Numbered from the stretch's first letter, positions 10,456-19,503 are shown. The stretch: 52,496 nt of DNA from an uncultured Duganella sp. (GCA_946482335.1 CAMLRG010000011.1:1-52496); one strand, 5' to 3'. Notes: a model not told the origin generated them from the sequence alone. Numbers and translations: made by a program.

Positions 10456-11796
10456 TCACTCCCCCAATTCAATTTCAATGTCACCGAACTCGTTGATGCG
10501 CAAGTCACGGCACCCCAGCTTGCGCCCTGGGGCCAGTCCCTCCGCAACGGCGGCGAACATATCGCCCGTGGCCGTTGCCAGCGAACCGGCAATATCCTGT
10601 TGGACTGCGGACAGGCTGGCAGCATTGCCTTCCCACCACAGGTTGATGCGCTGCACGTTCAGCAGATGCGGCAGCGGGTCGGACACCACATAAATACCGG
10701 TGGTGCCGGCGTCGGTGGCAGGCAAGCCCTTGCGCGCCAGCGAAGCGACGCTCACGCGGCCCTCCTCCACTTGCCACTGCAGGCGAAGCGACCATTGCAG
10801 CGTGGCGCGCGCCCAGGCCTTGCCCATATAGCTGCGCTGGCGCGACAGCGGCAATTCCTGCTTCACGCTGTCCCACTCATAACGGCCTAACACACCGCTG
10901 ATGTCCAGGGTCGGGCGCGCCACGCCATCCGGGCCGGCTTGACGGCCCATGGTCACCATGTATTGCAAGTCCTGCTCCGATTCGCGGTCGTGCAAAGTGC
11001 GATTGGCCTCCTGCCAGTTCAGCAGCACGTGGTCGCGGTAGGTCCAGCCTTGGCTGTTGCGGATGAAGCGGGCACGCTCGCCATTGCTCAGCGTCGCCTC
11101 CACACCCGACTTCTCGTTCTGGCTTTCCTGAGGATTGACCTGGGCGATGCCATCGCGCGACGCCACATAGTCCGGCAGCGAGTTCAGGCGGCGCTGCAGT
11201 TTTTCCACCACCATCGGGTAAATGTACTGGCGCATGAAGTTCTCGCGGCCGATGACGGCGCGGCGCATTGCCGTTTTTGCAAGCACTGCCGGCGCCTGGC
11301 TGCGCAGCCAATGGCCGACTGCGGTAATAAAGAATTCCTTGAGCGGCGCGTTGTCGCACGGCAAGTGCGACTTGTCGACATCGCACAAGGCGGCATGGAG
11401 GGCCAGGCCACCGTACTCATTGACCGCCGCCATAAACTCCAGGCGCCACCCCGCGACCGGTTGGCGCAGGATATCCCGACGGCCATAAGCGTTATAAAAA
11501 CGCAAGTTCCCGGAAGCCAGGGTCAGGCTCACATGGGCCGTCGATGGCGATGCCGAATCGTAACGAATCTCGATTGGGCGCAACTCAGCCGCGTCTTCCC
11601 CGTCGCCGCCGAGGGCCAGGCTGCCCACTTCCATGCTTCCATAACGGATGCAATTTGGAAACTCGCCGGCAGCCCGCATGGCATCAATGGTGCCTTCAAG
11701 CAATTTTCCAGACGTAAACCAGCTCGCCGACAACTGTTGTACGGAAGTCGTGGTTTCGGAGCCGATCTCAAAAAATACTGCTTTAGTAGTGACCAT
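10456..11796 (-). CDS. unknown protein, 446 aa, first gene of a two-gene operon
   Basis: I cannot assign a family. The N-terminus 'MVTTKAVFFEIGSETTTSVQ' is not a signal peptide. The first 130 residues are strand-rich and contain 'LTLASGNLRFYNAYGRRDI'; residues 160-260 are helical and basic; the C-terminal 180 residues are mixed. The alternating polar and hydrophobic strands recall large lipid-binding or pore-like beta proteins, but no motif supports a claim. It is the upstream partner of the 507-aa protein and is transcribed away from the wHTH-nSTAND regulator across a 189-bp gap full of CTTCCGG half-sites, so control by that regulator is plausible. Confidence 0.6.
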   Translation of the reverse strand: MVTTKAVFFEIGSETTTSVQQLSASWFTSGKLLEGTIDAMRAAGEFPNCIRYGSMEVGSLALGGDGEDAAELRPIEIRYDSASPSTAHVSLTLASGNLRFYNAYGRRDILRQPVAGWRLEFMAAVNEYGGLALHAALCDVDKSHLPCDNAPLKEFFITAVGHWLRSQAPAVLAKTAMRRAVIGRENFMRQYIYPMVVEKLQRRLNSLPDYVASRDGIAQVNPQESQNEKSGVEATLSNGERARFIRNSQGWTYRDHVLLNWQEANRTLHDRESEQDLQYMVTMGRQAGPDGVARPTLDISGVLGRYEWDSVKQELPLSRQRSYMGKAWARATLQWSLRLQWQVEEGRVSVASLARKGLPATDAGTTGIYVVSDPLPHLLNVQRINLWWEGNAASLSAVQQDIAGSLATATGDMFAAVAEGLAPGRKLGCRDLRINEFGDIEIELGE

Positions 11797-11870
11797 TTTT
11801 GCTTTAGAGAATGTTAAGATTTGGCCGTGTTGGCAATGACTGCAATGTAGAAAAAAAAACCTTCTCGCGC

Positions 11871-11932
11871 CTTCCGGAAATCTTCCGGAGGCCGGAAGGA
11901 AACCTTCCCGACCGGAAGAAATGCTCCGGAAG
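11871..11932. promoter_or_regulatory. cluster of CTTCCGG half-sites (putative operator array)
   Basis: Within 62 bp of the divergent intergenic region there are five exact half-sites: CTTCCGG at 11871 and 11882, and CCGGAAG at 11892, 11912 and 11926, plus the one-mismatch CTTCCCG at 11904. Several steps are 10-12 bp, close to one helical turn. The array lies between an unknown two-gene operon and a gene whose product has a DNA-binding winged helix, so it is a natural candidate operator for that protein. The repeat pattern is seen; the binding is inferred. Confidence 0.6.
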
Positions 11933-11985
11933 ATTTCTAAGTCATTGATTTATAAGAATCAGAAGAACAGAAGGTTGGGCAAGCC

Positions 11986-14900
11986 ATGGAGTTTCAATTC
12001 GGCGACTGGTTGGTAAGTCCGGAAGCCAACATTGTCAGTAATGGGGAAGCGAAGACGCAGCTCGAGCCGCGCGTGATGGCGGTTTTGCGCTACCTGTGCC
12101 GGCACCCGGGCGCCGTCATCCCGGCGGAAGAGATCCTGCAAGCTTGCTGGGGAAGCAACGAACTGGGCGATAATCCCGTCCACAAAGCCATCACCCAGCT
12201 GCGCCGCGCATTCGGCGATTCGAGCACCGAGCCGCGCTATATTGAAACGATCCGCAAGCGCGGCTACCGCGCGATTGCCCCAGTTATCACACTGGCAAGT
12301 CCCGCTCAAGCGGTCTGGGACGGCGGCTCCCCCTTCCGAGGCCTGGAAGCATTCCAGGAAAACCACGCCGCCATCTTCTTCGGCCGCGTGCAAGCCACCG
12401 CCCAATTGCGCGAGCTGGTCCTGACCCAGGCTGCCCATGGTTGCCCCATGGCATTAGTCCTCGGACCTTCCGGTTCCGGGAAGACTTCGCTGGTCCGCGC
12501 CGGCCTGCTGCCGCAACTGATGGCGGGCGCCACCCGCTCCGACGAACCGGTCGGCCTGCTCAGCACGGTCTACCTCGACTGCGCCGACCTCGGTAGCGGT
12601 ACCCTGTTCCAGGCATTAGCCGGCGCCCTGATTGACGCCGACATCAGCGGCCACCAACTCTTTCCCGGCGCGAGCGCCGACAGCCTAGGCCAGCGCCTGG
12701 CCACCGATCCCGACGCTGTCGCCACCGAACTGCGTGAACGCGGCTGCCCGCGCGTTCAGGTTGGTGTGTTTGTCGACCGCCTGGAAGCCGTGTTCCGTGC
12801 TCTGCCAGGCGAGGCTGAGCGCTTCATCGGTGTAATCGAAGCGCTGGCCAAATCGCATTGTCTGCTGATGTTGATGGCTTGCCGCAATGATTTCTATCCA
12901 GAAGTGATGGCTCAGCCGGACTTGCTGGCGCTGAAGTCACGTGGCGGCCATTTTGACGTCTTGCCCCCGGACGGTGCGGATATCGCTCAGATGGTCCGAC
13001 AACCCGCAATAGCCGCAGGCCTCTCATTTGAGATGGATGAGTCTACTGGAGCCAGCCTCGATGATGTCTTATGCGACGCAGCACGCGGTAATCCTGACAT
13101 GCTGCCGTTGTTGCAGTACACATTAAATGAGCTCTATCGTCAGCGCGGCGAGGATGGCACTCTCAAGTTCGAAATATATCGACAATTAGGAGGCCTTGAC
13201 GGTGCGGTTGGTGTTCGTGCCGAACAAGTTGTTTCACGACTAACCTCCGACCAGGTCGCATCCCTGCCGCACGTGCTTTCCTTATTAGTAAATGTAGGCG
13301 AGGATCAATCTGCCGTTACATCCCGACGTAGCCCGCTTGCAATGCTCCGCGTCGAAAGCGAACGCGACTTGGTCCGAGTCATGGTCGAAGCCAGGTTGTT
13401 CGTTAGCGAATTGGCAGGCGATGTACCAAGTTTTGGCGTTGCACACGAAGCACTTCTGCGGCGGTGGCCTCGAGTAGCCGAATGGATCGAACATCATCGC
13501 TCCTCTTTACAATTGCGTACTCGCATTTCGGGCCAAGCCGCCCGCTGGAACGAAGCTAGTCGAAGGAAGGACTTTCTTCTACCCCGCGGAAGCCAAGTAA
13601 CCCAAGCGGCAGAACTATTGAGGCTGAAGGACTTTTCGCTTACTACATTAGAAAGAGATTTCGTGCGTGCGTCTATCAGTCGAGCACGTCTAGCGGAGCG
13701 AGCAATGTATGGAGTGATAGCCCTAATTGCCGTTTTAGCAGTACTGACCACTATTTTTGGAGTAACTGCGCGTTCCGCTCAGCACGCGGCCGAGCGAAAT
13801 CGGATTGAAGCAGAAGGCTTAATGACGTTTATGCTCGGCGACTTTGTCGAAAAACTTCGTCCTATTGGTCGACTTGATTTGCTTGATGACGTAGGCAATA
13901 AAGCGCTAGATTATCTTGGTAATAGCGCTGAATCAGAAGCAAGCCTCCCATCGCTTGTCAGCCGTATTAAAGCGCTGCGAATCATAGCCGAGGTCGACAG
14001 CTATCGCGGACGAAGGGAGCAATATCAAAAAGCGCTGTTGAAAGCAAGAGAGCTCATTCAAGGAGCCCCACAAGACTTTTCACGACACCCAGAATTTGTC
14101 AAAGAGGCGGGTGCCAACGCCTTTCATCTTGGGGTCTATTACGAACAGTACAACGAACTTGATAAAGCGGCGGAATATTTTTCGATGTATCGGGAATTGG
14201 CCCATCGCTTTACTGAAGTAGCTCCACAACCGGAGGACGGATGGCTCGAACAGTCCTTCGCACATGATGCGTTAGGTATGCTGGCAATGAAAAGATCAGC
14301 CTATTCGACGGCTGAGAACGAATTTACTCGATCGCTAGCTCTCAAGCGTAAAGTCGTCAATCATGGCAAAGCTAACGATGCGGTTACCAGTCAGCTCGCT
14401 GTAACTGTCTCGTGGCTAGCGGAAAGTACCTTAAAATCAGGAAATCCAGTTGCGGCGATGAAGCTCTATAAAGAAGAGGAGTCGTTGTTGCGTGGGGTTA
14501 AATCAAGCAACGCTGGAATCCAAAGCAAAATCGTCGCGTCGTTGATGCGACAGGGTTTGCTTGCCGTCGCTCTCGGAGAGAAGCAGGAAGCAATTCTCGC
14601 TTTGCAGGGCGCAGAAAAAATAGCACAAGAATTGGTATTAAAGGATCCCAGCAATCGGACATGGCAGATCAGATTGCTCACCACCAAAGGTAGGATAGCC
14701 GAGGCTGGGCTTAATTTCAGCAACGCAAAGCAATCGCTCGATCAGCTACAATCAGTTTGCGAAAAAATGGCCGAATTGCTAGCACAAGATCCTAAGAATA
14801 CATCCTTGGCCTATCAAACAGTAAAATTTGAACTCGGACGTACCGCAATGTTATCTATGGCCGGGAGAAATAGGGAGGCCATCGCTAACACCGACGCAGC

Positions 14901-15240
14901 CCTAGCCAAGCTAACCCAGCTCCGACTTAAAGCGAGTCAGGATAAGACTTTGCTTACTTTTTTGACTGAAGGACTGATGATGCGGGCCGAGCTCACAAAA
15001 AAACAAGAGGATGACGATGCTGCCCTCTCGTATTGCAATCAAGCTTTGGAACTGTTGCGTGGTCCTACTCAAACAACTAACGAATTTGGGCTGCTTGCTT
15101 TACGCGTACGCGCCGATTTGTGTTTGGGCAACGCAAACTTTGTGACGCCGACCATTACCAAACTTAAAGACATGGGATATCGTGACGAACGATATCTTCA
15201 GTTCATTTCCACCCACCCCTTGTTGAAAGGTAAGCTATGA
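11986..15240 (+). CDS. wHTH-nSTAND1 NTPase-TM-TPR regulator, 1084 aa
   Basis: Domains in order: an OmpR/CadC-type winged helix (residues 1-98, ending 'PRYIETIRKRGYRAIAP'), an nSTAND1-type NTPase beginning 'SPFRGLEAFQENHAAIFFGR' with Walker A 'GPSGSGKTS' at 160-168, one transmembrane helix (about 574-596), then about 480 residues of TPR-like helical pairs. The topology puts the DNA-binding domain and NTPase in the cytoplasm and the helical repeats probably in the periplasm, as in CadC-like one-component sensors. The 5' third is high GC and the 3' two thirds markedly lower, so the gene may be a fusion of native and acquired parts. The next gene overlaps by four bases. A peptide-sensing role is inference. 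Confidence 0.85.
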   Translation: MEFQFGDWLVSPEANIVSNGEAKTQLEPRVMAVLRYLCRHPGAVIPAEEILQACWGSNELGDNPVHKAITQLRRAFGDSSTEPRYIETIRKRGYRAIAPVITLASPAQAVWDGGSPFRGLEAFQENHAAIFFGRVQATAQLRELVLTQAAHGCPMALVLGPSGSGKTSLVRAGLLPQLMAGATRSDEPVGLLSTVYLDCADLGSGTLFQALAGALIDADISGHQLFPGASADSLGQRLATDPDAVATELRERGCPRVQVGVFVDRLEAVFRALPGEAERFIGVIEALAKSHCLLMLMACRNDFYPEVMAQPDLLALKSRGGHFDVLPPDGADIAQMVRQPAIAAGLSFEMDESTGASLDDVLCDAARGNPDMLPLLQYTLNELYRQRGEDGTLKFEIYRQLGGLDGAVGVRAEQVVSRLTSDQVASLPHVLSLLVNVGEDQSAVTSRRSPLAMLRVESERDLVRVMVEARLFVSELAGDVPSFGVAHEALLRRWPRVAEWIEHHRSSLQLRTRISGQAARWNEASRRKDFLLPRGSQVTQAAELLRLKDFSLTTLERDFVRASISRARLAERAMYGVIALIAVLAVLTTIFGVTARSAQHAAERNRIEAEGLMTFMLGDFVEKLRPIGRLDLLDDVGNKALDYLGNSAESEASLPSLVSRIKALRIIAEVDSYRGRREQYQKALLKARELIQGAPQDFSRHPEFVKEAGANAFHLGVYYEQYNELDKAAEYFSMYRELAHRFTEVAPQPEDGWLEQSFAHDALGMLAMKRSAYSTAENEFTRSLALKRKVVNHGKANDAVTSQLAVTVSWLAESTLKSGNPVAAMKLYKEEESLLRGVKSSNAGIQSKIVASLMRQGLLAVALGEKQEAILALQGAEKIAQELVLKDPSNRTWQIRLLTTKGRIAEAGLNFSNAKQSLDQLQSVCEKMAELLAQDPKNTSLAYQTVKFELGRTAMLSMAGRNREAIANTDAALAKLTQLRLKASQDKTLLTFLTEGLMMRAELTKKQEDDDAALSYCNQALELLRGPTQTTNEFGLLALRVRADLCLGNANFVTPTITKLKDMGYRDERYLQFISTHPLLKGKL

Positions 15241-15629
15241 GAGATAAGCAAAATGACTCTAACGTAATCAATGTCAAGGTTACTGTCCAGCAAACCGGGA
15301 GTACCTATAACGCAACCTATGACCCACCAGTCATACCGGTTAAGGAACACAATACTGTGATCCGCTTTCACCTGGATGAGGAAACTCCAGACAAAATTGT
15401 CATTGATAACGTCACAATCACTCCTCTGGGCCAAACCCAACTCAGCAGCCCTGAAATTAGCTCCAACCGAAAAAAGGTAGAAGTTACTGACAAAAACACT
15501 GTCAAAGAAACTTTTCATCTAAATTTCACCTATAAAGATAAACAAAGCGAGGCCGCTACTTTCAAATGTGCGGATGACAATGGGGTCGAATATCCGCAAG
15601 TTGAAAACGATCCACCTGGGTCGCCATAA
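15237..15629 (+). CDS. small beta-rich protein with shared PQVENDPPG tail
   Basis: A 130-residue protein translationally coupled to the regulator (ATGA overlap). It has no signal peptide or double-glycine leader. Residues 10-105 alternate Thr/Val/Ile strands, consistent with an Ig-like beta sandwich; it may belong to the DP-EP family (PF08985), but I hold this loosely. The C-terminus reads 'VEYPQVENDPPGSP', the same tail as the small exported peptides 4 kb downstream, and the DNA of the tail is almost identical to theirs. Low GC (25 of the first 60 bases from 15241 by hand count). It may carry or mimic the exported peptides. Confidence 0.75.
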   Translation: MRDKQNDSNVINVKVTVQQTGSTYNATYDPPVIPVKEHNTVIRFHLDEETPDKIVIDNVTITPLGQTQLSSPEISSNRKKVEVTDKNTVKETFHLNFTYKDKQSEAATFKCADDNGVEYPQVENDPPGSP

Positions 15630-16017
15630 AACTGAAGTACGATCAATTGTCGCCTTAATTTGCTTGAACGTATGCCTCTCGGCACTCGCGCAAGTATCAC
15701 CAATCGAACGCAAAGTGGTTGTGAAAGGCGACGTTTCGATTAGCGAGCGCGAAGCTATTATTGTAAAGGTCGATATTCCCTTGTCTGGCGCCATTGGGCG
15801 CCACACGCATCATGGTGAAGAGATCGGCTATGTCGAGCGTGGTGGCGTGGAGATGCTGATAGAAGGCGAGAGTCCGCGCTTACTGAAATCTGGCGATGGC
15901 TTCATAATTCCCAGCGGCAAAGTGCACGAAGCGCGCAATGTCGGTGACGAAACTGCGCGCGTGATCGTCACTTATGTAGTTGAGAAGGGTAAGCCACTAT
16001 CTGTGCCAGCAAAGTAG
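15568..16017 (+). CDS. secreted cupin-domain protein
   Basis: A single-domain cupin of up to 149 residues. Motif 1 is 'HTHHGEEIGYVERG' and motif 2 is 'GDGFIIPSGKVHEARN', giving the usual His/Glu metal ligands. A hydrophobic stretch followed by 'ALAQ' resembles a signal peptide, so the protein is probably periplasmic. The start is uncertain: ATGs at 15568, 15574 and 15580 or a TTG at 15601 are possible, all inside the 3' end of the preceding gene and none with a clear ribosome binding site. Small secreted cupins of this kind are common and of unknown substrate. It is the only enzyme-like gene among the peptide genes. Confidence 0.8.
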   Translation: MRMTMGSNIRKLKTIHLGRHKTEVRSIVALICLNVCLSALAQVSPIERKVVVKGDVSISEREAIIVKVDIPLSGAIGRHTHHGEEIGYVERGGVEMLIEGESPRLLKSGDGFIIPSGKVHEARNVGDETARVIVTYVVEKGKPLSVPAK

Positions 16018-16033
16018 GACTCCTGGTAGTAAA

Positions 16034-16063
16034 TGAGGGCGCCCGCGAGGCGCCCTCAGTTTA
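16034..16063 (+). terminator. terminator after the cupin gene
   Basis: A perfect 10-bp stem TGAGGGCGCC / GGCGCCCTCA with loop CGCGA is followed by GTTTAAT. The T-run is short but the stem is very stable. It separates the regulator-cupin unit from the exporter genes. Confidence 0.65.
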
Positions 16064-16105
16064 ATCGTTGTTTTCGAGATCAATTCGTAAAAGTCCCCGA
16101 CGTTA

Positions 16106-17359
16106 ATGAACCGCCCTCTTTTCCGAGACGAAGCCATAGCAAACAAGGCGCGCAAGCTTCACGGATCAATTCTGCTAACGCGCTCCTGGTCAAATACTGC
16201 ACTGGCGTTCTTCCTTTGTGTAATCGTGGCGAGCCTCATCGTCTTCGCCCTCATCTTTGGCTTTGCGCGAAAGGCTACCGTGACGGGCGTAGTGGTGCCA
16301 AGCCAGGGGGTAAACCGAATTCTGTCGCCTCAAACGGGAACGATCGCCAAGCTGAACGTATCGGAAGGCCAAGAAGTCAAGATTGGCGATCCGATCTTCA
16401 CCATTTCGAGCGAACGGAGCGCGGAAGGAGGTGCCGTTCAAGCAACGGTAACGGAAAGCTTGGTAGCCCGCATTGAAAAGCTGCACCGCGAACTGGACCA
16501 GGTTGGCGGGCAGTCGACGAACAAGCAGCGCGAACTCGCAGACAAGCTTTCCAGCATCAACGCCAGCCTCAAACAAGTCGAACACGAACTCGCCCTGCAA
16601 CGCGACAAGTTAAACCTCGCCCGCGACATCTCCGCGCGTGTCTCGGAACTCGCCAAGACGGGCAATATGTCCAAGATCACCGCGGCAGAAAAAGAGGCTG
16701 ATGTACTTGAGCAGCAGAGCCGCCTTTCGACATTGGAGGTTCAACGCCAAAGCATGCTGCGCGAGGTGACTTCGCTACAGTCTTCCCAAACTGACAGCTC
16801 GATTCAAAAGAGCCGCGATGTTTCGACAATCCAGCGCGAGATCGAAGACCTGAAGCAGCAGGTTGCCGAGAACGAAGCAAAGCGCCAGGTTATCGTGCGC
16901 GCTGAACTTGATGGACGCGTGGCCGCCGTGCTCGTGGAGCCCGGCCAATCGGTTGTTGCGAACCAGCGCATCGCTAGCATTCTGCCGAAAGAAGGGCAGC
17001 TGGAAGCAGAGCTCTTTATGCCTTCACGGAACATAGGCATGGTTACGCCAGCCACCCGCGTGGTAGTCCGTTACGATTCCTTCCCATATCAGAAGTTCGG
17101 CCAGTTCAAGGGCACAGTGCGCGACGTGTCCGAAACCTCGATCAATGCAGGCGACCTGCCTCACGGGAGCGGCCAGTCCGCAGGCACCGATTCATACTTC
17201 CGCGTACGCGTCGCCCTCGAACAGCAAGAGGTCTCATTGCGCGACAAGCACTACCAACTTAAGCCAGGCATGCAGCTGACCGCTAACGTCTTGCTCGAAG
17301 AGCGCACCATTGCTGAATGGATGTTTGAACCACTCCTGGGCATCGCTGCTCGAAATTAA
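16106..17359 (+). CDS. HlyD-family periplasmic adaptor of a peptide exporter
   Basis: A 417-residue membrane fusion protein. A short cytoplasmic N-terminus precedes one membrane helix (about 30-52). Next come the first half of a lipoyl-like domain ('GTIAKLNVSEGQEVKIGDPI'), a long coiled coil (about 105-270), the second lipoyl half ('LDGRVAAVLVEPGQSVVANQ') and a C-terminal beta-barrel region. This is the architecture of HlyD/CvaA adaptors of type I secretion. It lies 11 bases before the C39 ABC exporter and is surely in one operon with it. The outer membrane TolC partner is not encoded here. The start at 16106 lacks a good ribosome binding site. Confidence 0.9.
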   Translation: MNRPLFRDEAIANKARKLHGSILLTRSWSNTALAFFLCVIVASLIVFALIFGFARKATVTGVVVPSQGVNRILSPQTGTIAKLNVSEGQEVKIGDPIFTISSERSAEGGAVQATVTESLVARIEKLHRELDQVGGQSTNKQRELADKLSSINASLKQVEHELALQRDKLNLARDISARVSELAKTGNMSKITAAEKEADVLEQQSRLSTLEVQRQSMLREVTSLQSSQTDSSIQKSRDVSTIQREIEDLKQQVAENEAKRQVIVRAELDGRVAAVLVEPGQSVVANQRIASILPKEGQLEAELFMPSRNIGMVTPATRVVVRYDSFPYQKFGQFKGTVRDVSETSINAGDLPHGSGQSAGTDSYFRVRVALEQQEVSLRDKHYQLKPGMQLTANVLLEERTIAEWMFEPLLGIAARN

Positions 17360-17370
17360 CTGGTTAGTTC

Positions 17371-19503
17371 ATGATTTCCCTTAGCCACAAACGTAAGGTC
17401 CCGGTCTATCTTCAAAACGAAGCAACCGAATGTGGCCTGTGCTGTCTCGCCATGATTGCGGACTATCTTGGTTACCGCACCGACCTCGCAAGCCTGCGGC
17501 TGCAATTCTCTGTGTCGCGCAAAGGTGCCAGCCTCGCAAGCCTGATCAAGATCGCTAAAGCGCTCAAGCTCGAGCCACGTGCCGTCAAGCTTGATATGGG
17601 GGCAATCTCGAAGTTGGCGTTGCCAAGTGTGATCCATTGGGACATGGACCATTTCGTCGTGCTCATATCGGTCTCGCCTCGTGAAGCGATCATTCACGAT
17701 CCGGCAATTGGCCGCCGTGTCGTCCCTATCGAAGAGTTCTCCAAGTACTTTACCGGTATCGCGTTGGAGCTGAAACCGGCAAATGACTTTACGCCAGTTG
17801 ACCACACAACCAAGTACACCATCAGAGGACTGATGGGGAACATCACTGGATTGAAACGCGGGCTCGGACAAATTCTTCTGCTCGCTTTCGCGCTCGAATG
17901 CGTTGTGATCGCCCTTCCCTTCTTCCTTCAATGGACCGTCGACCAGGCGTTACCATCGGCGGATAGTGACTTGCTCACGACGCTCGCGCTAGGGTTCGGA
18001 TTACTCGTCCTGATTCAAGGCGCTATCCACGCGGTGAGGAACTGGTTCCTCATCTCATTGAGCACGAACTTGAACTTCCAATGGTACGGGAACGTCTTCG
18101 GCCATCTGATTCGCCTACCGCTTGAATACTTCGAGAAGCGGCACATCGGCAGCATCATCTCCAGCTTCGGCTCGATCAGCACAATTCAGCGCTCCGTGAC
18201 CACCACCTTCGTCCAAGCGATCGTTGATGGCGTGATGGTCTTGGGCACGTTGCTGATGATGGTCCTCTACAGTGCGAAATTGGCGATGGTCTCGTTCGCA
18301 GCGATCATTATCTACACAGCGCTCCGTCTGAGTCTCTTCAATCAACTGCGCTCAGCTGCCGCTGAACAGATTGTGTTCGTGGCGAAGCAAAACACGCACT
18401 TCTATGAGACCACCAACGGTATCCAAAGCGTGCGGCTTTTCGGACAGGGCGACCAACGCCGCGCAGGCTGGATGAATCTCCTCGCAGAGCAATTCAATGC
18501 CGAACTGCGCATCAACCGCATCGGTGTGAATTATGAGTCAGCACGCACTGTGCTGTTCGGGATCGAGCGCGTGATTGTGGTTTGGCTGGCTGGTCGAGCC
18601 GTGCTGGATAACGCATTTTCGGTCGGCATGCTGTTCGCATTTATCGCGTACAAAGACCAGTTCTCGACCAGGATCTCGGCGCTCGTGGACAGGCTACTTG
18701 ACCTTCGAATGTTGGGCCTTCATGGCGAGCGCATCGCCGACATTGTGCTCACTCCTGCCGAAGATGAGGGCGAGCTTATACTGGGCGAATCGACAATCGC
18801 GAACAGCGCTCCTTCCGTTGAACTACGCAACATTTCGTTCCGTTACTCACCGACCGAACCTTACATTTTCGAGGGCATCAACCTGAACGTCGAGGCTGGC
18901 GAGTCTATCGCGATTACGGGACCATCAGGATGCGGCAAGACGACGCTTGTCAAAATCATGTTGGGGCTGTTGGAGCCCTCGTCGGGCGAAGTTCTTGTCA
19001 ACGGGGTACCGATCAAACGAATTGGGTTGGCAAATTTCCGGAGCACCATCGGGACCGTGATGCAAGAAGACCGCCTGTTCTCTGGCTCTATTGCGGAGAA
19101 CATCTGCTTCTTTGACAGCGATCCGGATTGGGGGCGAATCAAGGAGTCCGCAAAGCTGGCGTCGCTGGCGCACGAGATTGAAGCGATGCCGATGGGCTAC
19201 TACACCATGACTGGTGCGAATGGAGCCGGCATCAGCGGCGGCCAGCAGCAACGCCTGCTGTTGGCACGAGCCCTTTACCGAAAACCGCAACTATTGGTGT
19301 TGGACGAGGCCACTAGCGAGCTGGATGTCGGGAATGAAAAGAACGTCAATGAAACGGTTCGGGAACTTGGGCTGACGAGAATCATGGTCGCGCACCGACC
19401 AGACACGATAGCCATGGCAGACCGAATTGTCCAATTGCAAAATGGCAAACTCGCCGATACAGACCAGCCTCATCTTCGCCCCCTGCAAGGTACAGCAATC
19501 TAG
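17371..19503 (+). CDS. C39-peptidase ABC exporter for double-glycine peptides
   Basis: A 710-residue processing exporter. The N-terminal C39 peptidase has Gln15, Cys21 ('EATECGLCC'), His94 and Asp110, so the catalytic set is complete and it should cut after GG-type leaders. A six-helix membrane domain spans about 165-440. The ATPase domain has Walker A 'GPSGCGKT' (517-524), signature 'SGGQQQ' (622-627) and Walker B Asp645-Glu646. Such proteins (CvaB, LagD, RaxB type) cleave leaders of bacteriocins or signal peptides while exporting them. Five small genes with matching leaders follow downstream, which identifies the likely cargo. No immunity gene is evident. Confidence 0.95.
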   Translation: MISLSHKRKVPVYLQNEATECGLCCLAMIADYLGYRTDLASLRLQFSVSRKGASLASLIKIAKALKLEPRAVKLDMGAISKLALPSVIHWDMDHFVVLISVSPREAIIHDPAIGRRVVPIEEFSKYFTGIALELKPANDFTPVDHTTKYTIRGLMGNITGLKRGLGQILLLAFALECVVIALPFFLQWTVDQALPSADSDLLTTLALGFGLLVLIQGAIHAVRNWFLISLSTNLNFQWYGNVFGHLIRLPLEYFEKRHIGSIISSFGSISTIQRSVTTTFVQAIVDGVMVLGTLLMMVLYSAKLAMVSFAAIIIYTALRLSLFNQLRSAAAEQIVFVAKQNTHFYETTNGIQSVRLFGQGDQRRAGWMNLLAEQFNAELRINRIGVNYESARTVLFGIERVIVVWLAGRAVLDNAFSVGMLFAFIAYKDQFSTRISALVDRLLDLRMLGLHGERIADIVLTPAEDEGELILGESTIANSAPSVELRNISFRYSPTEPYIFEGINLNVEAGESIAITGPSGCGKTTLVKIMLGLLEPSSGEVLVNGVPIKRIGLANFRSTIGTVMQEDRLFSGSIAENICFFDSDPDWGRIKESAKLASLAHEIEAMPMGYYTMTGANGAGISGGQQQRLLLARALYRKPQLLVLDEATSELDVGNEKNVNETVRELGLTRIMVAHRPDTIAMADRIVQLQNGKLADTDQPHLRPLQGTAI

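Noticed and set aside
16033..16476. Frame overlapping the HlyD gene start
   Set aside because: Starts inside a terminator hairpin and is a shadow of the adaptor gene.
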